From Crocodylus rhombifer (taxonomy: Eukaryota; Chordata; Crocodylia; Crocodylidae), in NCBI GenBank assembly GCA_038503035.1, contig JAVSML010001088.1, forward strand, positions 790,564-854,563: a stretch of DNA of 64,000 nt, given 5' to 3'. The notes under the pieces are model-generated. The model was given only the letters and a program-made list of their open reading frames with translations, was not told where the DNA came from and did no database searches. This document shows, one piece after another, positions 10,704 through 23,060 of the stretch. The translations under genes were made by a program, and so were the position numbers. How positions within the stretch are numbered: the stretch's first letter is position 1; the number at the start of each line of letters is the position of its first letter.

Positions 10704-13700
10704 GTAGTAAGGGGGACATTTACCTAAAACTCTTCACATGCTGCAACTGGACATTCTTAGAGAGTAGTAACTGTAGCAGTGACAGCTAGAGTTCAGAAAT
10801 TATAAGACATTTATTATTTTGACCTAGACTGCCTACAAATGTTCATTCCTGGCAGGGGAAAACTTCCACCCCTAGAATCGATTCTGGGAGAAGGAGCAGT
10901 ACATATGTTCAGTCTGTAACTGCCCCCTCTATCCTCCTCCTCGTCCCTTCCCCAGACTAGGGTGATCCCAATCTGGGAAAAGTGCGGGCTGTTCTATTTC
11001 CCTAGTTCCTGGTGGGACTGCAGCAGTGAGGCAAAGTCTCCTGCCTATTTCTCACATCAGGAATACCAGCATGGCTAGGAGCCAGGCTGAGGGAGGTTTT
11101 CCACAGCTCAGTTCAATGTCAGATGGTTTCCCCTTTCCCTCTGTCCCTTCATCCCCACCCTCTCCACTCCACTGAGTAGTGGGAGGGGGCAGGGATAAGG
11201 AAGCAGGTGCCCTGGAGCTGATCGGAGGCAGTAGTGGGGCAAAGTCCATGCCTGCTTTTCACACCAGGGACTCCCATATAAGAAGTAGGCAGGGTTCAGG
11301 TGTTCATGTCTTCTTGTCCCCTCCCAGTTTATGTGATAGGCTGGAGCAGCTACCCCTTCCACCCCACACCTTCTCCAGACCAATGATCTCAGTCCCCAGG
11401 AGAAGTTAAGCCAAGAGAAAGTGTGCAGATATTCAGTTTTCCAAGAGAAACACTCCTGGAAGTAGAAACTGAACATCTGTACATGGACTTAGTTCCTCTG
11501 ATTGGGTCTAGGACATAAAGTTTATTACATTGAACAGCACTCCTATAGGCTGTCATCTAGGAAAGCCTGTGCGATTCTGAACCAGTTAGTCTCTAGGTTG
11601 CCACCCTGCCCTGATTTATACATTTTATATTATGACCTACAGATTTCATATATTCTTCCCAAACATATTTTTCTTCATTAAGTGGAATAAGCAAATTCGT
11701 TCAGTTAAGTCTCAAGGACTGTGGGGCTCTGCATCCAGGAATGCACTATAATTCTTGGGTGAACAAGAAAGTATTTGATTGATGTGGTCCTGTACTGAGA
11801 TTTACGGTATTTTGAGGTTGTAGTAGAAAACAAGAATAAGGGTGTTGGACAAACTTTTTTCACACGATAAGATCGCAGACCTAAGCTATGGGAAAATCAA
11901 CCCTTCAGGGCATTTTTCTACAGACAACGTACAACTCCTAAATTGAAAGTATCACCTATTAGCATATTTAAATAAATACATTAGATCATTAAATTGAATC
12001 AGTAGTTGTTAGATTACATACCCACTTTCAAATGCAACAGCATCTGTTTGGGGGGGGGGGTCCCAAAACCCAAAGGCAATTTAATGCAAAATGCTAAGTG
12101 TTACATTCAATGCAAATATTTACTTTTAATTCAAGATGATGGTTGAACTGTGTGTAAAAGGAAACTGAATGTTAAATTTTTCACAGCAACAATAACTCAG
12201 CTACATTAAACACATGGAAGGCACATATTCACAGGATTATACAGTAAAAGAATATTACATCTGTGTAAAGGGCTTAATGTTGGTCATTGGGAGAACTGTG
12301 ATTTGTAATTTCCATATTCTGGAATTAAATTAAATCTTTATGTTGAATTATGGTAACAATCAGGATTGAACTTTGAATTCTGCAGTCAACACTCACAAAG
12401 TTGTTCTTGAGATAATATTGCTTAGATTATCTCTCTATGTAGCATTCATTAAGATAGATGTTCAATATTTCTGCCAACATTCTTTGTTAGAAATTTGTTC
12501 TACTGGAGATTGAGTTCAGCTGTTGTAAACACAGTGTTTTATAACAGTCTGTGGAAGCTTTGTTTATTCATTTTAGGAATAAAGCACTTCATATCTGGCA
12601 GTGGCATGATATTAGTGAACATTCCTCTACTTATCTATTGGTCTCTGCAAAATAAAGACAAGTATTTCAAACATTTTGCAAATGTATTTTAAAGCATTAC
12701 ATTTTTATAACTTTTTTTAAACATTAAAAACTGCTCTTGCTTTTAAATCAACCTTTGATTGGTTTTAAATCTTATGCCTTTCTATTAAAACTTTAGAGAC
12801 AGCATGTAGACTGACATAGTTTGGCAAGCAATTCAAAGAATGTTTCTCAAATATGTGTCAATTTTTTTTCTTAACATTTAACCCATATCTATAAACAGCA
12901 TGTTTCTTTTTCACAGTGACTTGATTTTACTGACAAAAATATTCAGATAATGCATTTCAAAGTCAAACACAAATTTCTGAAAACTGAACTTTAATATTTA
13001 CAAGCAGAATTATTTATATGTAATGACATAATCATCCAGTTAGGGATAGAAAGCAATCTTGAACAAGAACTGAGACAGCTTAAAATCAATTAGTTGAAAA
13101 TTCAGTGAATATTTTTGAATAAATTATACATGTAACACGGGAGAAGTTGCTTTTGTGAAGTCTTACAACTTTCAACTCTTAACAAACAAGGATTAAGTAA
13201 GATATGTTATGACTATTCTCTATTTGAAAACAGAAGTTTTAATTTAAAATAAATACCTACCTTTCTTTTCTCCAGGATGTCCAAACCTTTATTTTTGTTT
13301 ATGCAGTTTTACTTTTGATAAAATTAACTGTAATATTTTACTTATTCCTTTTGGGGAGGCTGATCCCTTTCTACTCTTTTACTGTATGTGTGAGGAGAGA
13401 ATGCGCTAATTTAACTCAGGGATGTATTAGTGTGATTATTTGTCCTATTTTAAATTTAGTTGCTTTTATCTACCTTGTAGTTTATAGAGAAGTAACTATT
13501 AGAAGTACAGAATAACTGCAAGATTTGCTGGGTTACCTTCTAAACATTTGTCTTTGCCCCTAAAAGCCTTACTGCAATAGGATAGTTTTACTATATGGGA
13601 AGTGACTGTTAGGAATTAAGAGAATGAAATAAAAGGGTCAATCATCAGTTATAAAGGGACTAATTCTTCAGTACTTGCAGATCCTAGTCAACCAGTCATA

Positions 13701-13733
13701 TATGCACTCACCAGCCATATCCATATGAGTAGG
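10704..13733. other. No gene recognised
   Basis: 10.8-11.5 kb is GC-moderate with Pro/Ser-rich chance frames on both strands. 11.5-13.7 kb is AT-rich with a G homopolymer at about 12051-12060. I see no element termini, exon-like sequence or RNA gene. Confidence 0.55.
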
Positions 13734-14450
13734 GCCTTGTGTTAGCAGCAGCACAAGTTGTACAGACACAACTTTGTGCCGCTACTTTGTGCCACAGTGC
13801 ATGCTCTTGCCCTTGCGCTTTGCAGCAGGACACATTGTCCCATTACTCCATGTGCTGCAGGGGCAGGGGGAGGGGTCTGGCTGGGGCACAGGGTGTCTCA
13901 TTGTTGTGCTAAAGGGCAGGCAGCTGATGCTGGGGTAGAGGGTGCCTTGAGAAGGGGGCTGCACCGTGTATGCAGCCAGCTGGGGTCTAGTGTGCCTCGA
14001 GAGCAGCTGGCTGGGGTTCAGTATGCCTTGAGACAGGGGAACAGCTAACCCAGAGCTGCCTACTACCTTGTTTCTACATGGCTCAATGTGGAGGCTTCTA
14101 TGCTGAGGCCCATGGAGAGCAGCCAATTCAGGGCTGCCTGCTTCCCTGTCTCAAGGCACCCTGCACCACAGCCAGTCAGGGAGTGGCTGGCTGGTGCCTC
14201 AGTGTGGGGGCTCCACAGCATGTGGACATGGGGGAATAGGCAGTCCTGAGCTGCCTAATCCCCTGTCCTTGTATTTCTCCTGGTGCATACCACTTTGCAC
14301 TGCTTTTTTTTCCAAGGTTTTTTGGGGGGGTTTTGCTACCTGGAAATCCTAGTAACAAATTTTGTCTTGGCACTACAAACTAGCAGCACCACACATGGAT
14401 TAACATGCAACTCGTGCAGTTCATGCCACAAACTGCGCATCTGGATCTGA
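13734..14450. repeat. Unassigned GC-rich repeat-like segment
   Basis: A GC-rich island in AT-rich DNA with internally repeated phrases (GCAGCCAGCTGGGGT / GAGCAGCTGGCTGGGGT; GTGCCTTGAGA / GTGCCTCGAGA / ATGCCTTGAGACAGGGGA). AGCAGCAGCACAAGTTG near the left edge and ACTAGCAGCACCACACATGG near the right hint at a DNA-element layout, but I could not pair inverted ends or target duplications. Confidence 0.35.
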
Positions 14451-14589
14451 CCTCTCAGATCAGAATTTGGAGCATAACATAAGTCTTTATTCAACTGCCA
14501 AACTCTGGCAAATTCTGGTCTTGAAGAAATCTATTATAACTTACTTGTTCCTTTCAATTACCCAAATTGCACAAGACTTTAGTTGGGAG

Positions 14590-14890
14590 AGCAGGATTCA
14601 AGTAGTAAGGTAAGCTTAGGTGGGGTAGCACCTCCCTTTTGAATACCCGCCCCAGGAAGAAGATTCAGAATGGCCCAGGTAAGCAACCAGTATCTCCACT
14701 GAGTCAGTGGAAAGATTTTGAAGACACTTAAGAGCATTTTATATTTATGTATATAGGTGCTATACAGAGAATGGGAAATGGTACACACTTCCAAGGGGCA
14801 ATTCGTAAGGCCCAGAAACACTTGAAGGTAGCCAGTGGGAAATGCTAAAGCCCATGACTTAATAGTCACCCTTCTCAAGCTACCCACTGC
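14590..14890. repeat. Dispersed repeat shared with 43.9-44.07 kb
   Basis: About 14752-14872 (AGGTGCTATACAGAGAATGG...CCAAGGGGCAA...GTAGCCAGTGGGAAATGCTAAAGC) matches 43968-44070 (AGGTGCTCTCTGTATAGCATGG...CCAAGGGGTAA...GTAGCCAATAGGGAACATTAAGC) in order and spacing. Two collinear copies 29 kb apart mark an old interspersed repeat of unknown class. Confidence 0.55.
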
Positions 14891-15198
14891 GTCTCTATTT
14901 CCTTGTAATTCACAAAACTTCTACTTCTGAGATCACCATGTACTGAATTCTTAAGTTAGGTGATGTGTTATGGTGCAGATTTTTGCACAGGTGCCTCAAA
15001 GTGAAGGCATTTCCCGAGGATATGGGAGACTGAGGATTTAGGTCCCTCAACCTGATTTCCCAGAATTGCATTCAGCCAATCAAGGTCTAGAATAGGATGG
15101 GTAAGGATGTTTGCAACTGCTCTTGTTAAAGTTGAATATCTGAGCAAAGGTGGATTCACAGCACTAGAAGGAGAACAAGCAAGAGAGAACATGCTGCT

Positions 15199-15253
15199 GT
15201 AGCCTAATGATTAGCATACTCCTCTGGAACAGATGAGTCCTGAATTCTGGTTG
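15199..15253 (+). repeat. tRNA-like SINE head (degenerate)
   Basis: GTAGCCTAATGATTAGCATA resembles a tRNA A-box region (consensus TRGYNNARNNG) and, about 30 nt on, CTGAATTCTGGTTGC resembles a decayed B box (GGTTCGANTCC). Spacing fits a tRNA-derived SINE head. It is not a functional tRNA: no acceptor stem can be drawn. It is one of four such motifs within 2 kb. Confidence 0.4.
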
Positions 15254-15750
15254 CTACTGCAAGAGCCTGCCTTCCTGCCTGCCTGCCTTCCTTTCCTGCC
15301 CTTTCTGCAAGGATTTCTTCCCCCACATTTTCCTGGACTGCCCCCAGCTGCAGCCATTCTTTGCTGCCAACAACACTCTGATGATGCTCTCCAATTTCTC
15401 TGCTTCCTAGTTGGACGTGTGTCACATTGTAATTTGTACACTTCACCTTACAACAAGATATGGACCAGTTTGTGACATACTGGACCATCAAGAGGAGACA
15501 GACAGCTGGTCCTACATGTGTAATCCCATGAAGGGCATGGAGGAGGGGGTTTTAATCTCCAGTGACATTGGGGTGGGGTGTTGTTGCTATTGTTGTTCCT
15601 AATGAGTGTTTCATGCTTAGCTCCTGGGAGGGCCACATATCTTTACTTTTGTACCATTTATTTTCGATATTTGAATAATACAGGTTTAAAAGTGGGAAGG
15701 GAAAAGTCTGTCTTTTTTTCCTTCTCCTTCTCTCCCTATCTCTCTCACTG

Positions 15751-15879
15751 TCTAATGTCAAATGCATAAACAGTGTTGGGAGCAAAATAGGAATATCTGT
15801 CTCTATAGCCAAGTAGTTAAATGTTCCCTAGAAGAGGAGATTCCTGAGTTCCAAAGCTATTTGTGCATTTGACATTAGA
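15751..15879 (+). repeat. tRNA-like SINE fragment inside a 16-bp inverted repeat
   Basis: A perfect 16-bp inverted repeat, TCTAATGTCAAATGCA (15751-15766) and TGCATTTGACATTAGA (15864-15879), encloses a tRNA-like sequence at about 15804-15857 (TATAGCCAAGTAGTTAAATG...GATTCCTGAGTTCCAAAGC, A-box- and B-box-like). The paired flanks may be termini of a small element or chance. Confidence 0.4.
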
Positions 15880-15902
15880 TTGTCTTTGGTAAAGAAACAG
15901 AA

Positions 15903-16474
15903 ATATCTTATTTTCTTGCATATAACACATGCCTTTTCCTTTCAAAACCGGCCCCCAGAATTGGGGGGGGGGTCTGTACTAAGCAAGGAAGCTGATTTTT
16001 CTGACTTGGGTAGAAGTCCCCTTTGGCTTCTGCTCCACAGTAAAACAACTGTTGTATTATTATTCAGGTCACTGAGAGAATCAGTTGACTTAATAGCTCA
16101 TTGTTTACTAAAGAGGTATAACTATTGTCTCTCTCCTTTTTAATGACCTTGATGGTCTGCAAATCAAGCTAAGCTTTCTTAGGGCAATTTTGCTGTGTGG
16201 TAGCAGGTCTCAGTTTTTCTCCACCTATTTCACAGCCTTGGGGATTCTTTAGCTGTTTTCAAAATCATAGATCTACTCATGGAGACCAGTCTTCAGCAAC
16301 AGCTAGAGTTTCAGCTTTAGTTAAGCAGGAAAGGGAGGATGAGTCATTTGAAGAGTAAACTCTTCCCCTCCTCTGTGCAACCCTAACACTGGAAAAACTA
16401 TTTTTCTTAATGCAGTCTTTCAAAAATAAGGTGTATGTATATTCTGGGGCATGTTATATGCAAGAAAATATGGT
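15903..16474. mobile_element. DNA transposon with ATATTTTCTTGCATATAACA-type ends
   Basis: The left end CTTATTTTCTTGCATATAAC is the inverted match of the right end GTTATATGCAAGAAAATATGG. No transposase frame is present, so it is non-autonomous. TA dinucleotides lie at both borders, compatible with a Tc1/mariner-like TA duplication, but the superfamily is not settled. A related full-ended copy lies at 57530-57812 and the interior matches 47680-48190. A run of G sits at about 15963-15972. Confidence 0.65.
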
Positions 16475-16483
16475 AACTCTGGA

Positions 16484-16543
16484 AGCAGAGACTAGAACCC
16501 AAACCACCTCATGAAGGCCCAGCCACCTGGCTAAAAGGGAAGC
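16484..16543 (-). repeat. tRNA-like SINE head (degenerate), minus strand
   Basis: On the minus strand TTTTAGCCAGGTGGCTGGGC is A-box-like and GGTTTGGGTTCTAGTCTC is B-box-like, about 35 nt apart. It abuts the right end of the DNA transposon at 15903-16474. Degenerate and not a tRNA gene. Confidence 0.4.
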
Positions 16544-16660
16544 CTCTCCTTTGATTGTTCTCTGCCTGGGCCTGTGTCATTTACATTCTCATCAGTCAAG
16601 TAGGCAGCTTTCACTGGAAGAGAGTAGTGGGCTCTGAAGTCTATTCTATAAACTACTGAT

Positions 16661-16937
16661 CAGAGCTGACCTAAGCAAGATGTGGAGCCTGGGGCAAATC
16701 AGCCCATGCAAGGCCCTACCCCTGCTCCAATTCCTACAGACCCCTGACCCAAAGAAGCTGCTGCTGCCATTGGTGGTGGCCACATCAGCAGTGGGGCGGG
16801 GAGGGGGGTTAGCAAGCAGCTGGATGCGGAGGCGCTGTTCCACCTAGCTCCATGCTGCCGCTGCTCCGCCCCACTCTGAGAGGCCCCCCAAGGCGCAGTT
16901 GCCCTGATTCACCCCTCCCCCCTTAAGGACAGCCCTG
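16661..16937. mobile_element. hAT-type element, imperfect 8-bp TSD
   Basis: Ends CAGAGCTGACCTAAG and CTTAAGGACAGCCCTG are inverted repeats of hAT form. Flanks CTACTGAT (16653-16660) and ATAATGAT (16938-16945) agree at six of eight positions, as expected for an aged 8-bp duplication. The 277-bp body is GC-rich with no coding sequence. Confidence 0.65.
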
Positions 16938-16997
16938 ATAATGATTAAGATGTTTTCTAGCAACTTAAAGTGGTAGATTCAAATCTCTCTTGAGTGA

Positions 16998-17052
16998 GGT
17001 GAATCTAGAACCAAGGTCTTCTATGTCCAGCAGAACTGGCTACTCACTAAGC
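16998..17052 (-). repeat. tRNA-like SINE fragment (degenerate), minus strand
   Basis: On the minus strand AGCTGCTTAGTGAGTAGCC lies about 35 nt before CCTTGGTTCTAGATTCACC, resembling A- and B-box spacing. Weak on its own; listed because three similar motifs lie within the preceding 1.8 kb. Confidence 0.3.
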
Positions 17053-18709
17053 AGCTGGACAAAAGGTGGGCACTAAGGCTAGTTCTGAGTTGATTTTACT
17101 GTTGTTAAGGTGAGTTAGCTATGGTATTTGTCTGCTTAATGGTGTGGCTCTCCAAGGATTTAAGCACATAGGGAGTTACCTGCTGAAATGTATATTCCAG
17201 GTTGGATCTATGCAGGTTAATGAAGTAAAATACAGCCACCTAAAGATCCTCTTTACAGTCAAACTTCCATTAACCTGCAATGAAAACAACAGTTTGGGAA
17301 AAATGCCTATGTCATTAACATATTTTAAATGCATGTACAGTTACCAGTCCAAATTCAAATATTAATACCATATGTCTTGTAATGCTTCCAAACAGGTTCT
17401 TTTTTCTGGGGATGGCTAAGGCAGTGGTATATCTGAAAAAAATTCAGCTTCTTAAAAATCTTTGTGGGAGATTCATTAGTCATTATCCAGGAAAAAAAAC
17501 AAAAAAACCTCTACTTAATCTCAGAGTCTCACACATTCTATTTTTTCACAACCCATAGAATTTATTACAACTGCAAAATTATTTTCTGGAATTTTAGCTT
17601 TCCTTGGAATTTAAAAAAAAAACTACTTAAAGTTGTGAAGATATTCTTGACAATGTAACTTGAGTTTAAGTAGTTACAGCAGTGTCTTCCCAACTGCAAC
17701 CAGACTGAAATAGTACACCTAAAAGTGTGGACTGCCCCGTTTCTGAAACATAAATAAATTTATAAATAAATAAAAATCAAGCATCTTAACTATTTGATTA
17801 TGGATCATGTCAACAGAAACATCCATTTTTCCAAATTGTTTCCATCACTGAATTCCCCATGGACAGAGGCCTGCATAAAAAGGGTTTATTGCAGGTTCTG
17901 GGCTTAAGGCGAGACATAGCAGCTGGATATAGCAGATGCTGGAAGGCCTGAAGAGTGTAAGTGATGCTAAGAATAAGGGGAAGGCAAATTTCCATAGATT
18001 AGCATTTTGCAGAATTTACAAGCTATGATTTTGTTTTTTGATTAGAGAACAAGACTTCTGATTTTCTAATGTAAAACAATGATTTTTAAAATGCCCTTTT
18101 TATTGATTCTTCAGGTAATTGAACGTCAGAAGTAGAAAATACTTGTTCTTTTTTCTCTCCCTTTTCATCAGAAAAGAAACAGGAAAGAAAAAAAAATACT
18201 GTTTTACTTATTTTACACTCCTTCCTATGAAAAGAATTTACCATTTCAGTGTGGCTTTTGTTCACATGAAATGAACAGTTAAGTCAGCGTATGGGCCATG
18301 AAAAGGTCACCTGAATGTCATCTCTCCTGATTTGTTTTTTGTTGGCTGCTGTTAAGATCATTGATTCATCCTCGTTTGATGACTGAGGGCCTTGTTATAC
18401 CATACACTGTGAGTCGCACAAATGTTGATTGGCCTTAGTGCTCGTTTAAGTTTGGAGCAGTCACATGTTCAGGCCAGCAGGGACTTCAATGACTGAAAGG
18501 TAAGAACCTTTTACCCCTCCACCAACTTACTTGCTCATGCTGTCTAACTTTCCTGCCTAGCACGCTACCCTCCTCTTGAGCTGCTGCTCTTCTCCCAGAC
18601 GGCAAAGGCAGCCACAAGCAAGTTGGGGTGGGGAGGGATGCAGTGACCAGGGATCTAGGGTGTGGCAACAGACTCAATCTGGGCCAGGTGGGGTAAGCAG
18701 TGGCTAAGG
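17053..18709. other. No gene recognised
   Basis: AT-rich DNA with an AAATAAAT tract near 17750-17775. No element ends, exon or RNA gene seen. Confidence 0.6.
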
Positions 18710-18896
18710 CAGGGGTAGGCAAAATGTGGCCTGGAGGCCAGACGTGGCCTCCCAGGCCATTCTATCCAGCCCGTGGGGCCCCTAAAAATTTTAGAAGATT
18801 AATATTTATCTCCCCTGGGCTGCCTGTCATGTGGCCCTTGATGGCTTGCCAAAACTCAGTAAGCAACCTTCTGCCCAAAATAATTGTCCACCCCTG
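18710..18896. mobile_element. hAT-type MITE, TSD GGCTAAGG/CACTAAGG
   Basis: Ends CAGGGGTAGGCAAAAT and ATTGTCCACCCCTG pair as inverted repeats. Flanking octamers GGCTAAGG (18702-18709) and CACTAAGG (18897-18904) differ at two positions. The body (GGCCCCTAAAAATTTTAG...GCCAAAACTCAGTAAG) is the same family as 10528-10695. Confidence 0.85.
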
Positions 18897-18904
18897 CACT
18901 AAGG

Positions 18905-19872
18905 TGTAGCCTAGACTGGCTAGGTAAAAAACTGGGTAACATGAATTAGAGAGAATCCTGCCTTGGAGTGGCAGGACTTTAAACCACCTAACAAATGCCT
19001 AAAACTAGTTTCAGGTGAAAATATGTGGGCAAATTAAGAGCTCCAGGAGCTACCTAAAATTACAGTGTAACAAGGCCCTAAATCAAGTATCCTTTCTACC
19101 CTCATTAGTGTAAGTGGAAGGCAGGCTAATGAGGAGAACATTAAAGCCATTTAAAAATATTTTCTTCATCCCAATTCCAAAGATCTCCTCTTTCCTTGTA
19201 AAAAAACTGCAGAATATTTTTAATGAGACTAAAATTTATCCTCAAATCTATAGGTCTGTGTTTTTAACACCCATTGCTCTCTTTGCTTACCTCATTTCTA
19301 AAATACTTCATTGTGATACCCTGCCTCTAAAATTGCAGTCACCAGACTATAGGGAAATAATTGTCACATTAATTCTAGTATCTTACCTCCCCCCCACCCA
19401 TTTTTCTGTTCGTGTATAGTGGAGTAAATTAATTGCCACCCTTTAAAATAATGATCACAGAACCAACATGGCTGATTAGCTTCCAGGGAACTAAATATAT
19501 TAGAGGTTCATGTTCAGCAGGTTTCCCTGGTTTAGATAATTGTTCCAATGTCTTCACAAACTAAATTAGCTGTCTTTTATTCCTATCTTAAAGTTGACCA
19601 GGTTTGCTGTATCTTTTCCTTTTTATCCTTTCAGCAGTTTTCATCTGCTTTCTTATTTCTTTCATAGTAATATATATATTTGGTTCCTCACCTCTCTGAT
19701 AGTCCCTTAGTGGTTTAATTAATTTGTGCTGGTTTGAAATGAAATGTTTTCCTTGGGCCTTGTGGCTTCCTGAAGCTTTACAAATTTATCAGCTTTTCTA
19801 AAATTATCAAGTTTCTTCAAACACTTTAGAACATCCCACAATGCCAGCTCAGGTATGAAAACTGGTATTACT
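18905..19872. other. No gene recognised
   Basis: AT-rich; the 101-codon plus frame at 19114-19419 has no domain and AT-driven composition. Nothing else identified. Confidence 0.55.
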
Positions 19873-20356
19873 GGGTGAGTCTATGCAAGACATCTACTTT
19901 GAGCTGCCTAATTAGCTCCACAGTAAACATGTCAGTATCTACACATGCGGCACTATTAGGTTGCAATAAAATAATAAACTCTACCACAGGTTAGTATTTG
20001 TAAATGTAAGTATTATCATGTAGTTTTTCTTCCACGTGCAACAACACACATGTAGATACTGATGGGGTTGGCTGAGACATGAAGGTACTTCGGTATAGGA
20101 GCTGCCTGCTAGCTAGGCCTGCGCTGGAGCACTCTTGCCTCAGCCATCCCCTCCTCAGCATGTTAAGCCAGGTCGGAGTAGTCCTGGGATGGCAGGCTGA
20201 CCCCCTGGGCTCCCTGTCAGCTGGGGCAACTCTGACCTGGCTCAACAAGTTCTGGTCCTGGGTGCACATTCAAATGCAGTGCCCAGGAGCAATAAACTCC
20301 GGTGCAATATGCACTGGAGTTTATTGCTTCAAATTAATTGCATGTGTAAATGTACC
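19873..20356. mobile_element. Harbinger/Chompy-like MITE (weak ends) with hairpin
   Basis: The left edge GGGTGAGTCTATGCAAG and right edge GCATGTGTAAATGTACC are partly inverted matches, and an internal TATCTACACATGCGGC recalls Harbinger-type ends elsewhere in the window. Near the right end lies an 18-bp inverted repeat with one mismatch (20289-20306 and 20310-20327) around a 3-nt loop. No coding sequence. Borders are uncertain. Confidence 0.4.
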
Positions 20357-20639
20357 TGCTATGTAGGAGCTGGCCACCTCAGGACTTTTCAACTAGGCTT
20401 TTTCCTTTCCCCTTGCATTTCTCAGGAAGCCTCAGTGATATATAGTGTTACCAGATTTGCCTCCTACTTTGGGGTATGCTCATTTATTAGGGCTAGGGTC
20501 TTGGTAATTCTATCAATGTGCTGCTTGTGTTACTTGTGTTTCTATTATGGAGCTATATCTCTCCCTTCTGCAAGCCCCCACCCCCAGTGGAGCTATCTTG
20601 CAGGACTCAGTTCAGTGGGGCTGGGTCCTCCAGTCCCCA

Positions 20640-22640
20640 AATCAGTCATACATACAAACACACACAGATTAACGTGACACGCCTGACCTGGCCGGGTTGA
20701 TCAGCATGGACAGGCTGACACCCTCATCTGCCAAGAATCAGTTCATCAGAGCAATAATTAACTGTGTGCTTGTGTCTGACTGTAGTTTAACAGAATACCT
20801 CTGAATCCGGCTGGGTGTCCAGATGACACTCTCATGGGCCAGCATTCAGTTCATTAGGGCACATCTGAGCCAAACTGGGTCAATCAGCCTATACAAGCTG
20901 ATCCGCTTATGTGTTTCAAACTCAGCAGGTCCCAATCTTTTAGCCTCTTGATGAGCAGACCCCACAGTATTTCTGGGCTACACAGGGATCTTTAGCTTAG
21001 GTAAGAGGGGCGTTGCTGCAGAGCAAGTGGGAAAAGAGAAGTAAAGAAGGCAAAATATACCCAGTTACCACCAATTTGACTATAAGAGTTATTTATTGCT
21101 AAGTAGATGAAATATATATTGACACTAGTAGTGATAGACATGCAAAGGAAAAACAAACACAAACAGTCACAGTATACCCTGGTTTCACTAAGTATTTGGG
21201 GAAACTTAGCTCAAGCTTAACTAATACAGTTCAAGTTTAGAAATCTATGCTTAGAGAGAGAGAAGAGAAAAGAGAGAGAGAGCTGGGATCTCACCAGTCC
21301 AAGGCACTCAGGTTGCAAAACTGACAGGTCAAACTTCTCAGCACTATCTTTGAAGGGAGATGATCTTCCTCCTGCAGCCTCTCCAGAAGAAAGCAAGTGG
21401 TGTCAGCACACACTGCTGCTTCTTTTACAGATTTTTATACCCCCGGTTCAGCTTCTTCCAGGCATTCTCAATATTGTAAATCAAATTGTCTTTTCTATTG
21501 ACAAGGGGTTATCTAGGTGGAACATCTCAGGAACTTAATTGATACTCAGGAAACACCTACTTGGGAGCCAGCTTGATATTATATACTTGATGGGATCTCT
21601 CTTGGTGTCTTCAGAAACAATAGATTGCAGCATCAGGGTTTTTGGATTTTTACTTGCTGTGAACAAGCCTCAGCTTAGCATGACTTTTCCAGATCTTACT
21701 ATAGTCTTTTAACAGACTTAAGGCAATTATTGGAGTGTTCACAATCTGTTGTGGAGAGGACTTCCACCAGTTGTCTCGGGAAAAGTATGACAACACTTGT
21801 GGACAGGGCTCCAACGGGCTGGATGCTGTGATGAACCCTGTACCATTGTTCAAATGTTGCCCATACCCCCTCTGACTCGGTCTATTGCCTCAGCATTCCC
21901 TAACCTGGCAACCGAGTTATAGCCAATTAAGTTTAAATAGGCCTCCCATAGTGGGACCAGGGATTGTACGGCCCAAGATGCTTAATAAACTTGCTTTTGC
22001 TTAGAGGTGTGTGTGTGTGGGGTGGGGGGAGGGAAGGAAAAGTCCTTTGTAAATCCAGATTAGAACTGGTCTGATAAATGCTGAGCTGGGTGTGAGGGCT
22101 GATTTAGCATTTGGAACACAGCTTCCCCATCATGCACTGCTTCCCTGCTTCGCTGATCCCAGAATTCACTGCAGTCTCTGCTTCAGGTTTTCTGTTCTCC
22201 ATCTCTCATGTAAATGAATGGTCGTCTGTTCCCATCTCAGATGCAAATGAGACCTAGGGCAGTTGTTTCACTTTTGTCACCCTTATCTGGAGGGTTTTAG
22301 GTGTGTCTCTCACTGCATCTTAATCAGCTTCTTTTGGGGCGGGGGGGACGATTCTTTGTGAGTCAGACAGTCTGTGTTCTGTGTCAGTGTTCCCCAAGAA
22401 CATGGAGCTGACAGGTAACAATAGTCTTTAACTGTTACTACTAGGATTCTTTTTGCCAGAGCCCTCCAAGGATTGACATGGAAACTTGTCTGATGTAGTT
22501 ATCAAACTTTAACAGCAAGCCCTGATCTATATTACAAGTTTCCTCCCCATAATACAACATGGCAAGCGGTTCCTTAGACATTACAGTCATCACAGTGACC
22601 TTCAGGGCTACTGGTCTCAGATCCTCTGCTGGGTGTGCAG
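20640..22640 (-). mobile_element. Possible LTR-like block, minus strand (borders not found)
   Basis: On the minus strand a TATA-like GGGTATAAAAATCTG near 21445 is followed about 350 bp later by AATAAATAACTC near 21085-21095, the order of TATA and polyadenylation signal in a retroviral LTR. Repeated phrases (GATCAGCATGGACAGGCTGA / AATCAGCCTATACAAGCTGA) lie beyond. A GA-rich tract is at 21253-21282. No TG/CA ends with matching flanks were found and no retroviral gene is seen, so this is tentative. Confidence 0.3.
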
Positions 22641-23060
22641 GATGTTAGTTTGTGGATTCCTTGTTGTTCAAACATAATTCCAAGGCTGCTCCTGTCTCCC
22701 CAGGGTGGCAACACAAAACACACGTGTTCCTTTGTTTGTCCATCACTTTTGTAACTTCTCTTATCCCAAATTGTCCAACTGCCTGGCTCTGTGCGAAGTA
22801 TTCCTTATATGGTGCACCGATCCCCTGGCACTGTGCCAGGCACATTCCTTATAGGGAAACTGTTGTGCCTTGCTTGCCTAGTGCCCGATCACAGCACTCG
22901 TATTTTCCAGTACCACAGAAAGCACTCTGTTCAATTTTGTTGCTTAGCTCTGGGAAGGCCTGGACTATAGCTAGAAAGCCTTAGCATAACTCGGTTTGCC
23001 TGCTACATAACCTACTGGCCTTTGCTGCCTGAGCACCGCTCAACATACCCCAGTCATACA

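Noticed and set aside
15199..17052. Possible functional tRNA genes
   Set aside because: A- and B-box-like motifs are present but no cloverleaf with acceptor stem can be drawn.
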